A DNA stretch of 5,532 bases, from assembly GCA_937911965.1 (NCBI GenBank), contig CALDPL010000223.1, positions 1 through 5,532 on the forward strand, given 5' to 3'. Of the stretch, positions 1 to 5,532 are shown in pieces. The notes below the pieces were generated by a model, which saw nothing but the letters and a program-made list of their open reading frames with translations, was not told where the DNA came from and did no database searches. Origin of the DNA: an uncultured Allomuricauda sp. (GTDB lineage: Bacteria > Bacteroidota > Bacteroidia > Flavobacteriales > Flavobacteriaceae). Within the stretch, counting starts at the first letter, position 1. Each line of letters begins with the position of its first letter. Made by a program: the position numbers and the translations under genes.

Positions 1-682
1 AGTGGGTAATGCCTTCAATGGCATCACTTTGGCCGTGCGCAAAATCGTAGGAAGGATAGATGCACCATTTGTCGCCAGTTTGATGATGGTGAGCGTTTTT
101 GATCCGATAGATAACCGGATCGCGCATGTTCATATTGGGCGAAGCCATATTGATTTTTGCGCGCAGTGAGCAGGTTCCCTCTGCCAATTTTCCGGAGCGC
201 ATCTGCTCAAATAATTTCAGATTCTCTGCCACACTGCGATCGCGATAGGGACTGTTTTTACCGGGCTCGGTCAATGTTCCCCGATAAGCGCGCGCCTCAT
301 CTGGCGATAGATGACATACATATGCCACACCTTGTTCAATCAAGTGAATTGCCCATGCATAAAGCTGGTCAAAATAATCCGAGGTATAACGTACCTCGCC
401 GTCCCACTTGAAACCTAGCCATGCCACATCGCGTTTTATGGAATTAACAAATTCCTCACTTTCTTTTTCAGGGTTGGTATCGTCAAAGCGCAAATTACAG
501 ACACCACCAAATTCTTCAGCCACGCCAAAGTTCAAGCAGATCGATTTCGCGTGACCAATATGTAAATATCCGTTGGGCTCTGGCGGAAAGCGGAACCTGA
601 GGTCCTCTTTCGCATACCCGCCCCTTAAATCCTCCTCTACGATATGCTCTATGAAATTCAGGGATCTTTCTTCTTCCGACAT
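1..682 (-). CDS. glnS: Glutaminyl-tRNA synthetase, N-terminal part (runs off left edge)
   Basis: Charges tRNA-Gln with glutamine in the cytoplasm, using ATP. 227 codons are visible, open to the edge; the family is usually about 550-580 residues, so well over half is missing (rest of the catalytic core, KMSKS-like loop, anticodon-binding barrels). The protein begins [12 protein letters not shown]. The class I signature [14 protein letters not shown] is at residues 35-48 with HIGH at 41-44, followed by NLRFDDTNP (63-71), SDYFDQL (101-107), [19 protein letters not shown] (133-151) and the GlnRS-type block [10 protein letters not shown] (205-214). These blocks match GlnRS rather than GluRS. The ATG at 682 is chosen because homologues start here; an in-frame TTG at 739 would add 19 residues, but the likely promoter lies inside that extension. 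It is divergent from the operon at 944. Arginine codons are mostly CGC (9 of 16), unlike the genes to the right. The product call is very secure; its ancestry is not. Confidence 0.97.
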   Translation of the reverse strand, partial: MSEEERSLNFIEHIVEEDLRGGYAKEDLRFRFPPEPNGYLHIGHAKSICLNFGVAEEFGGVCNLRFDDTNPEKESEEFVNSIKRDVAWLGFKWDGEVRYTSDYFDQLYAWAIHLIEQGVAYVCHLSPDEARAYRGTLTEPGKNSPYRDRSVAENLKLFEQMRSGKLAEGTCSLRAKINMASPNMNMRDPVIYRIKNAHHHQTGDKWCIYPSYDFAHGQSDAIEGITH

Positions 683-699
683 ATGAAAATATTGTACGG

Positions 700-707
700 C
701 AAATGTA
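700..707 (-). promoter_or_regulatory. Candidate -7 element of the glnS promoter
   Basis: Read on the minus strand the site is TACATTTG, an exact match to the Bacteroidota -7 consensus TAnnTTTG. It ends 17 bases before the glnS ATG, which would give a leader of roughly 10-13 bases. No TTG-type -33 element lies at the usual 19-21 base spacing; the nearest upstream TTG is 29 bases away. Six fixed bases can occur by chance, so this is a reasonable but unproven call. Confidence 0.5.
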
Positions 708-821
708 GTGAATCCGCCCTTTATAGCGCCATTTCGCAATGAGTGTATACAAAAGATGGGGATTTCACAACAGATTTTCCCAAGCCCACAACAATATCTT
801 TCCGCAGGAGGAAAATAGAAA

Positions 822-829
822 CATATTTG
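822..829 (+). promoter_or_regulatory. Weak candidate -7 element for the rightward operon
   Basis: CATATTTG matches five of the six fixed bases of TAnnTTTG and is the only TTTG on the plus strand between 683 and 943. If used, transcription would begin near 835 and leave an untranslated leader of about 108 bases containing both inverted repeats (849-869 and 907-920). No matching -33 element is seen. TACTTTAA at 882-889 is a poorer alternative, with four of six matches. Confidence 0.22.
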
Positions 830-848
830 TTATTGGATTACTATACAG

Positions 849-869
849 CGGGGGACTGAACACCCCCCG
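849..869. repeat. GC-rich perfect inverted repeat (6-bp arms, 9-base loop)
   Basis: CGGGGG (849-854) and CCCCCG (864-869) are exact reverse complements around the loop ACTGAACAC. The pairing does not extend outward. No T-run follows on either strand and the site lies between divergent genes, so it is unlikely to be an intrinsic terminator. It could be an operator or a leader hairpin of the rightward operon. The repeat itself is certain; its function is unknown. Confidence 0.6.
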
Positions 870-906
870 AAATGAACAAATTACTTTAAGGGGCACAGAC
901 TAACTA

Positions 907-920
907 GGGCATTTATGCCC
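907..920. repeat. Short palindrome upstream of the operon's first gene
   Basis: GGGCATTTATGCCC has 6-bp perfect arms (GGGCAT and ATGCCC) around TT and ends 23 bases before the ATG at 944. In RNA it would form a 5-bp stem with a four-base loop; in DNA it has the size of a small repressor site. The sequence shows the symmetry only; a regulatory role is inferred from its position. Confidence 0.55.
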
Positions 921-943
921 ATAACCTCTTAAAACCAACTGAG

Positions 944-3205
944 ATGAGAAATTTTTGTTCAACGTATAGCATACTGGTTCCGGCCCTGGCCCTAATGCTA
1001 TTTGGGGGCAATATCCTACAGGCCCAGGTGCTGAACAAGCCCACTGCCGCGGACAATCCCAACCTTGCAGGGAATTCTGCATGGACGGCTGCCTGCGCTT
1101 CCGGTGGTTTCAACGAATACTATGTGAATTTTACCTGGAGCCCGCCCGTGGTGGATTCCAAGAACGAGTTTATCCTGGAGCTGTCCGATGCGGATGGCTA
1201 TTTCGGTTCCTCGACGGAACTGGCCCGGGCAACGGACAAGAACACCACTTTTGATTTTGACTTTTCCTTCAGTCTGCCCAATGACATACGTGGGGAGAAC
1301 TTCAAGTTCAGGGTCCGCTCCACCAATCCGGCCAAGACCTCACCACCCTCGGAGGCCTTTCCCATGTACTATATCGACTATAATTCACCCCTTTTGATCA
1401 GTGAGAACGGAAGCGGGAGCATCCCCAGTGGAGGGGAAATACAACTCTGTGGCGCAGGGAGCGTTACCTTGAAGGCACACAATATTCCCAATCCGGGGAC
1501 CTATAAGTACAATTGGTACCGAAGCGGGACCCCCCTGGGTGAAAAATCCGAAAGCATTACGGTTTCCCAACCGGGCATATACTATGTGGAAGTGGACTAC
1601 GGTTCCGTTTGTTCAGGTTCTGCCAATACCCTCTCCAATTTCATTACGATAAGCACCGGAAGCAGTCTGGGCATCGCCGTGGTGGGGGAGGCCAGTGTGG
1701 AGGTCTGCCCCGGGGATTCCCTTGAATTGCAGGCCAATCTATCAGGGCAAGGCTACACCTACACCTGGTTTAAGGACGGGGCAGTGGTCTTTGGGCCCAC
1801 CGTGGATGCCAGCAGCTATACGGTTGACGGTTCCGTGGCCGGATTTGAAGGGGACTATGCCGTGGAGATCAGCGGCATCGGGGTATGTAAGGAACAATCC
1901 GCCCCGGTGACGGTAAGCGCACCTTCCACTTATGAGGTGGTATTGCAAAGTGCGAGTGACATTGTGCTGCTGCCCTCCCAAACCAAAACCTTGTCGGTGA
2001 GCACCACCGCAAGCAGCCCCAGCTACCAATGGTATAAGGGGGAAACTGCCCTGGACGGTGCCACGTCCGCCACTTTGGAAATCTCCGAGGTGGGACAATA
2101 CCATGTGGAAGTGACCCAAAATGCCGGGCCCTGCGATCCCGCACCCATGGCATCGGCGACCACCAATGTAGTGGCTCCGGAATCCTTTGAATTCAAGATC
2201 GACTATGTGGGCAGTTATGCCCCCTGTTCCAATACGAATGTGACCCTGAGCTTGGGCACCATTTACGCCCTGGGCGATGGTGGGGCCAAAACGGATGTCA
2301 CCGAGGACCTGCAGTCCGTCTTTGCCTATCAGTGGAAACGGGCCGGGACCGATGTATCCGGGGAGACGTCCAAGACCATTAGCCTGGCGTCCCACCAAGG
2401 GAACGGTTCCTATGTGTTGACGGGTAAAGTGGACGCCTTTGAGGTGGTTTCCAATGTCCTGGATGTAAAACTGTCCGCGGATGAAACCCTGCAGATCGCG
2501 GCAAACCATACCCTTTTCTGCGAGGGCGGGGAACCCATTGTCCTGACAAGCAATTTGGATCTCACCGACAAGACCTTTGAATGGAAAAGGGACGGCAAGC
2601 TCATCGATTCCTCCTCAATGGAGCTATCGGTCAATGCGCCCGGTCTTTACAAACTGATCATCACTTCCTACGATTGTCACCTGACCTCCAATGAAGTGAA
2701 GATTGAAACCTTTGATGAAAAACTACTGGTACTGGACCAGCCCACCGATCTTGTGATCTTGGAAGGGGAGACCAAGACGGTCACCGCTTCAGGGGCCCAG
2801 TCCTATGAATGGTTCGATGCGGGCAACAACCTGGTATCCTCCACGGACTCCTTCGGATTCCAGGAGGAAGGGGAATACCTGCTGATCGCAGACTTCGGCA
2901 GCTGCACCCTGAGCAGGGTGATCACCGTGACCTTTAGGGACCTGTTCGCCATTCCCAATGTGATTACCGCAAATGGGGACGGCATCAACGACCTCTGGGT
3001 TTTGCCCAACTCCTATTCGCGTGACCCCAATGTACTGGTCACCATTTTCAACGAAAGGGGGGAACAGATATTCAGCCAATCAGGCTATGAGAACAATTGG
3101 CCACAGTCCACTACCTCGTTCAACAAACAGAGCATGATCTTTTATTACAAGATCAGCCGTGGTGGAAACAGCCTTAAACAAGGAACCATTACGGTTATCA
3201 AATAA
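944..3205 (+). CDS. Secreted Ig-like repeat protein with T9SS type B (gliding-motility-associated) C-terminal domain
   Basis: A 753-residue exported protein, probably displayed on the cell surface through the type IX secretion system. Residues 1-28 form a signal peptide with a hydrophobic core, ending LQAQ before VLNKP. Residues 30-148 look like a fibronectin-type or other beta-sandwich domain. Six Ig-like modules follow (about 155-664), each with a [YF]xW core and a later GxY: W191/Y213, W275/Y305, W363/Y386, W464/Y490, W547/Y569 and W623/Y645. The last 86 residues match the CHU_C type B sorting domain: IPNVITANGDGINDLW, then VTIFNERGEQIF, YENNWP and a terminal GTITVIK strand. No catalytic motif is visible, so an adhesin or structural role is likely but the ligand is unknown. 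It is first in a tight operon, 6 bases before the PorP/SprF-type gene, the usual pairing for a type B cargo. The ATG at 944 immediately precedes the signal peptide; no Shine-Dalgarno is seen, as is common in this phylum. Confidence 0.9.
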   Translation: MRNFCSTYSILVPALALMLFGGNILQAQVLNKPTAADNPNLAGNSAWTAACASGGFNEYYVNFTWSPPVVDSKNEFILELSDADGYFGSSTELARATDKNTTFDFDFSFSLPNDIRGENFKFRVRSTNPAKTSPPSEAFPMYYIDYNSPLLISENGSGSIPSGGEIQLCGAGSVTLKAHNIPNPGTYKYNWYRSGTPLGEKSESITVSQPGIYYVEVDYGSVCSGSANTLSNFITISTGSSLGIAVVGEASVEVCPGDSLELQANLSGQGYTYTWFKDGAVVFGPTVDASSYTVDGSVAGFEGDYAVEISGIGVCKEQSAPVTVSAPSTYEVVLQSASDIVLLPSQTKTLSVSTTASSPSYQWYKGETALDGATSATLEISEVGQYHVEVTQNAGPCDPAPMASATTNVVAPESFEFKIDYVGSYAPCSNTNVTLSLGTIYALGDGGAKTDVTEDLQSVFAYQWKRAGTDVSGETSKTISLASHQGNGSYVLTGKVDAFEVVSNVLDVKLSADETLQIAANHTLFCEGGEPIVLTSNLDLTDKTFEWKRDGKLIDSSSMELSVNAPGLYKLIITSYDCHLTSNEVKIETFDEKLLVLDQPTDLVILEGETKTVTASGAQSYEWFDAGNNLVSSTDSFGFQEEGEYLLIADFGSCTLSRVITVTFRDLFAIPNVITANGDGINDLWVLPNSYSRDPNVLVTIFNERGEQIFSQSGYENNWPQSTTSFNKQSMIFYYKISRGGNSLKQGTITVIK
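1406..2935 (+). repeat. Six degenerate Ig-like modules (protein-level repeat)
   Basis: Modules centre on W191, W275, W363, W464, W547 and W623, spaced 84, 88, 101, 83 and 76 residues apart. The Trp-to-Tyr distance within modules is 22, 30, 23, 26, 22 and 22 residues. Modules 1, 2 and 5 carry a cysteine at both ends (C169/C223, C255/C315, C526/C578). Modules 3 and 6 keep only the C-terminal one (C397, C654) and module 4 only the N-terminal one (C428). There is no evident nucleotide-level repetition, so the duplications are old. Module borders are approximate. Confidence 0.75.
2945..3205 (+). other. T9SS type B sorting domain (CHU_C family) coding segment
   Basis: Residues 668-753 of the Ig-like protein. 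The phrase PNVITANGDGINDLW is the hallmark opening of the gliding-motility-associated C-terminal domain. The rest follows the family pattern: an F-N-x-R-G-x-x-[IV]-F strand, an aromatic and Trp block (YENNWP), FYYKI, and a final strand reaching the C-terminus. In known systems this domain directs transport through the T9SS translocon and needs a PorP/SprF-type partner, which is the next gene. Confidence 0.92.
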
Positions 3206-3211
3206 ACACCA

Positions 3212-5281
3212 ATGCAAACCCTGAGACCAATACTGTTGTTATCAATCATCTTGCTTTCCCTCAATGGGGTTCGCGGGCAGGAAGAGGAGGTTTATGTACC
3301 CTACAATGTCCCTTCCCAAAACCTTTTGAAGTTCAATAGGTTTTTGCTCAACCCAACGTTTTCCACGGTGAGGGAGGACAAGTCCTATATCAATTTGTTT
3401 CACAGAAACCAATCGGTATCCTTTGATGACAACAATCAGGTCTATTTCTTGAGCTATAGCGGTAGGGTCAGCGATAGAAGCGGGGTAGGATTGAGCCTGT
3501 TCACCAATAGGGAAGGGCTGTTCAACAACTTCGGGGTGCATGTAAACTATGCCTATGGGGTGCGCCTGGGAGAAAAGAGTGCCATGACCTTTGGGGCAAA
3601 CTTCAGTTATTACCAATCTGCCTTTAACAGGAACCGGGCGAACTCCCTGGAAGAGGATCCGCTCTTGAATACCTTGGAGAGCAGTTCCTTGGTGAGCTTC
3701 CAACCCGGTATCAACTTTTCCTTTGGGCAATTTGACATTGGGGGCTTTGCCGAAAATCTCTTTGATTACAACCTGAAGAACAGCGAGTCCGTTACAACCT
3801 TTGATGAAAAGACCTATTCCGGGCACTTGCAATATACCCATCAGTTTGAAAACGGTACCGGTCTTATGGAACAGGCCCGTTTGATGCCCTTGGCCCGGGT
3901 GAGAAAGGTCGGGGACCAACCCCTGACCCTGGGTGGAAACCTGATCCTGGACCTTCCCAAATTGGGATGGATACAGGCGGGTTACGATGACTTTTACGGG
4001 GCCTCTGCCGGTCTGGGCTTTAACCTGACCAAGAACATTTCCCTGGGCTATACCGTGGAAAAGGGCCTTTCGAACAATTTTCAAAACTTCGGGGTGAGCC
4101 ATGAGATTTCCCTGGCCTATTCCTTTACCCCCAACCTTACCGAGGACCGGGTCCTCTTGGAGGATGAAAACGAGGAAGTGGTCCAAAATGATTCTACGCC
4201 CAAGGACAGTGTGAACATGACCCAGAAGGATTGGGAAATTGCTGAATTGAGACAAAAGTTAAAAGAGAACGATGCCATCCTCAATGAACTGATGATGCGA
4301 CAGGATTCCATTGAGACCACTAGGAAACAGGACCTGGAGCGGAGGTTTGAAACCGTGATGAAACTGGTTAAACGGGAAACCGCGGGCCAGAACCCCGAAT
4401 TGGAGGAAAAGGTCAAGCAGGTCTATTTTGCGGATATGGATACCATTGACATTGTCTCCGCTAGGAAGCAACCGTTGTCCAACGATGGAATGTCCAATAC
4501 CACGGCGACCAAGAAAGTGATCCGATTGAACGAAAAATCGACCGACCGTGACGCCTTTGTGGAAAGCAGGGCAAAACGGGACAATACCGTCAATTCCCTA
4601 AGTGCTTCCAAGGTCCACTATAAATCCCATTCCGTACCGAATGTGGAAGGGGGACACTACCTGATCGCCAATGTGTTCAAAGGGGAAAGACACACCCAGG
4701 CCTTTATCAACCAATTGGAGGCCCAAGGCGTGGAAGCGGATTATTTCACCAACCCCAGAAACGGGATGCACTACGTCTATGTCGGGGAATACCAGAACAA
4801 GGAACAGGCCTTTGAGGCCCATCGTTCCAAGTTGAACGGAAACTATTTGGGAGAGGTATGGGTAATGAATGTCAACGAAGGTACCAATAATACGGCCCTG
4901 GCACATAATACGACCAAGGAAAAAACCGCCACCTCCAAGTACGGCAACGACTTCCTGCAAAAGAATGTGGCCAAGAATGTGGAGGGCAGTCCTTCTGGGG
5001 TCCGCTACAGTTCCCAAACCGGGGATGGAATCGCCTCCGGCTTTTACATCATAGCCCAGGTATTTGAAAGTTCCTCGGCAGCCAAAAAGTTTGTAAAGCA
5101 GCTCAATGCAAATGGTCTGCATGCGAGTTATTTTATCAACCCGAACGACAATCAAAGGTATGTGTATCTCAAAAAACATGAGACCTGGGGCAATGCACTT
5201 AGCTCGTATTACACCAAACTGGATGCCTCATACAACGACGATATGTGGATCTTAAGGATTAAACCAAACCAAACAGTATAA
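3212..5281 (+). CDS. PorP/SprF-like outer-membrane protein with C-terminal coiled coil and two SPOR-like domains
   Basis: A 689-residue protein, about twice the usual PorP/SprF length of 300-350. A signal peptide covers about 1-22 (…NGVRGQ before EEEVYVP). Residues 24-310 resemble a PorP/SprF beta-barrel: the early FNRFLLNPTFS matches the family's tyrosine/NPA region, followed by alternating amphipathic strands such as GVGLSLFTNREGLFNNFGVHV and a last strand ending LAYSF at 301-305. An acidic linker (310-330) leads to a charged helical stretch (about 335-405, including AELRQKLKENDAILNELMMR), probably a coiled coil. After a low-complexity linker come two SPOR-like units, about 478-555 and 606-685. 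SPOR domains bind peptidoglycan stripped of stem peptides, so this half should be periplasmic. The role is inferred as secretion or surface-anchoring partner of the type B cargo encoded 6 bases upstream, as SprF serves SprB. The next gene starts 9 bases downstream. The family call is good; the SPOR assignment rests on pattern and needs a profile search. Confidence 0.85.
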   Translation: MQTLRPILLLSIILLSLNGVRGQEEEVYVPYNVPSQNLLKFNRFLLNPTFSTVREDKSYINLFHRNQSVSFDDNNQVYFLSYSGRVSDRSGVGLSLFTNREGLFNNFGVHVNYAYGVRLGEKSAMTFGANFSYYQSAFNRNRANSLEEDPLLNTLESSSLVSFQPGINFSFGQFDIGGFAENLFDYNLKNSESVTTFDEKTYSGHLQYTHQFENGTGLMEQARLMPLARVRKVGDQPLTLGGNLILDLPKLGWIQAGYDDFYGASAGLGFNLTKNISLGYTVEKGLSNNFQNFGVSHEISLAYSFTPNLTEDRVLLEDENEEVVQNDSTPKDSVNMTQKDWEIAELRQKLKENDAILNELMMRQDSIETTRKQDLERRFETVMKLVKRETAGQNPELEEKVKQVYFADMDTIDIVSARKQPLSNDGMSNTTATKKVIRLNEKSTDRDAFVESRAKRDNTVNSLSASKVHYKSHSVPNVEGGHYLIANVFKGERHTQAFINQLEAQGVEADYFTNPRNGMHYVYVGEYQNKEQAFEAHRSKLNGNYLGEVWVMNVNEGTNNTALAHNTTKEKTATSKYGNDFLQKNVAKNVEGSPSGVRYSSQTGDGIASGFYIIAQVFESSSAAKKFVKQLNANGLHASYFINPNDNQRYVYLKKHETWGNALSSYYTKLDASYNDDMWILRIKPNQTV
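4643..4876 (+). repeat. SPOR-like unit 1 of the PorP/SprF-type protein
   Basis: Residues about 478-555. It has the beta-alpha-beta-beta-alpha-beta order of a SPOR domain: strand YLIANVF (483-489), helix around TQAFINQL, strands ADYFTNP and HYVYVGEY, helix EQAFEAHRSKL, and final strand EVWVMNV (548-554). It aligns without gaps to unit 2 at an offset of 129 residues. Confidence 0.65.
4961..4984 (+). repeat. Two-copy 12-base tandem repeat in the linker between the SPOR-like units
   Basis: AAGAATGTGG occurs at 4961 and again at 4973, giving two near-identical 12-base units that encode KNVA and KNVE. It lies in the poorly conserved linker (residues 556-605), is in frame, and probably reflects small slippage events that lengthen the spacer. 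No functional meaning is claimed. Confidence 0.6.
5027..5266 (+). repeat. SPOR-like unit 2 of the PorP/SprF-type protein
   Basis: Residues about 606-685, at the extreme C-terminus. Strand YIIAQVF (612-618), helix AAKKFVKQL, strands ASYFINP and RYVYLKKH, a second helix, and final strand DMWILRI (677-683). Counted by hand, 23 of 73 aligned residues are identical to unit 1 (483-555 against 612-684) with no indel. The conserved positions are those of the hydrophobic core, as expected of an old domain duplication. Confidence 0.65.
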
Positions 5282-5290
5282 ACCTACCAT

Positions 5291-5532
5291 ATGGAAAAAC
5301 TTCTACTTAGAGGGTGCTTTGTCGCCTTGGGGTTGCTATGTTCATTTTCCGGTTTATCACAGGTAAAAAATGACTTCGAGGTCCGCTATGAGAATAAGCT
5401 CAAAGGGGACATTACCCTTATTGGGAATAATATTGTGAATAGGGATCAAAATTGGGGGTCTCATGAAGGAGATCCTAACGATCCCTATAATACGACCGGA
5501 TGGAGTTCCATTTACAATGATGATGCCAATAT
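5291..5532 (+). CDS. Exported protein, N-terminal fragment; probable large T9SS surface adhesin (runs off right edge)
   Basis: Eighty codons plus two bases are visible, with no stop before the edge. The ATG at 5291 lies 9 bases after the previous stop and opens a signal peptide (MEKLLLRGCF, hydrophobic core, then SGLSQ), with cleavage expected around residues 23-24. No convincing lipobox precedes C17. The mature start includes KLKGDITLIGNNIVNRD (36-52) and an Asn/Asp-rich stretch with DPNDPYN. From memory this resembles the N-terminus of large flavobacterial surface proteins with many repeat domains and a type B sorting domain; the fragment alone cannot prove that. Its position directly behind a PorP/SprF-type gene supports a T9SS cargo. 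Codons look somewhat AT-richer than in the two preceding genes (AAT for nearly all Asn), but the sample is small. The product name is uncertain; export is well supported. Confidence 0.7.
   Translation, partial: MEKLLLRGCFVALGLLCSFSGLSQVKNDFEVRYENKLKGDITLIGNNIVNRDQNWGSHEGDPNDPYNTTGWSSIYNDDAN

Noticed and set aside
157..411. 84-codon plus-strand frame opposite glnS
   Set aside because: It is antisense to strongly conserved GlnRS blocks (SPYRDRS and neighbours) and has no features of its own.
516..752. 78-codon minus-strand frame overlapping the start of glnS
   Set aside because: It overlaps the conserved HIGH region of GlnRS in a different frame, and its translation has no family resemblance.
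806..811. AGGAGG, a perfect Shine-Dalgarno-like hexamer in the intergenic region
   Set aside because: No ATG or GTG follows at a usable distance and no sensible reading frame starts there.
849..869. GC-rich inverted repeat as an intrinsic terminator
   Set aside because: No T-tract follows on either strand, and the flanking genes diverge, so neither transcript ends here.
1742..2509. 255-codon open frame on the minus strand, opposite the Ig-like gene
   Set aside because: It lies fully inside the Ig-like modules. Its Gly/His-rich translation has no domain pattern and is explained by the codon bias of the true gene.
3242..4255. 337-codon open frame on the minus strand, opposite the PorP/SprF-type gene
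   Set aside because: It is antisense to a gene with clear signal peptide and family features. The translation is rich in Gly, Gln and Val without a recognisable domain, as expected of a shadow frame.
5282..5290. Possible terminator or promoter between the second and third operon genes
   Set aside because: The gap is only 9 bases, with no stem or promoter element; read-through is the simplest view.

Overview
The window looks like a piece of a Bacteroidota genome, most likely a flavobacterium. The central gene ends in a C-terminal sorting domain of the gliding-motility (CHU_C, type B) kind, used by the type IX secretion system (T9SS), and the next gene encodes a PorP/SprF-type outer-membrane protein. 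Signal peptides ending in Ala-Gln or Ser-Gln, the lack of clear Shine-Dalgarno sites, and a TAnnTTTG promoter element fit the same phylum. No T9SS core gene, RNA gene, insertion sequence or CRISPR array is visible.

Layout. Bases 1-682 (minus strand) hold the first 227 codons of a glutaminyl-tRNA synthetase gene that runs off the left edge. Bases 683-943 are a 261-base divergent intergenic region with a good Bacteroidota -7 element for glnS, a weak one for the rightward genes, and two short perfect inverted repeats. From 944 to the right edge three genes run on the plus strand with gaps of 6 and 9 bases, clearly one operon: a 753-residue secreted protein with six Ig-like modules and a type B sorting domain; a 689-residue PorP/SprF-like protein carrying a coiled coil and two SPOR-like domains; and the first 80 codons of another exported protein whose mature N-terminus resembles large flavobacterial surface adhesins.

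Working together. By analogy with SprB/SprF of Flavobacterium johnsoniae, the operon probably encodes surface proteins exported by T9SS plus their dedicated PorP/SprF-type partner. The unusual part is the C-terminal half of that partner: a coiled coil and two tandem SPOR-like units should lie in the periplasm and could tie the outer-membrane protein to peptidoglycan. This is the most noteworthy architecture in the window.

A second point is the break in codon use. glnS uses CGC for 9 of its 16 visible arginines, against 1 of 13 and 3 of 32 in the two complete operon genes. The glnS fragment may have a different ancestry, or the two halves may come from different genomes; the sequence alone does not decide.
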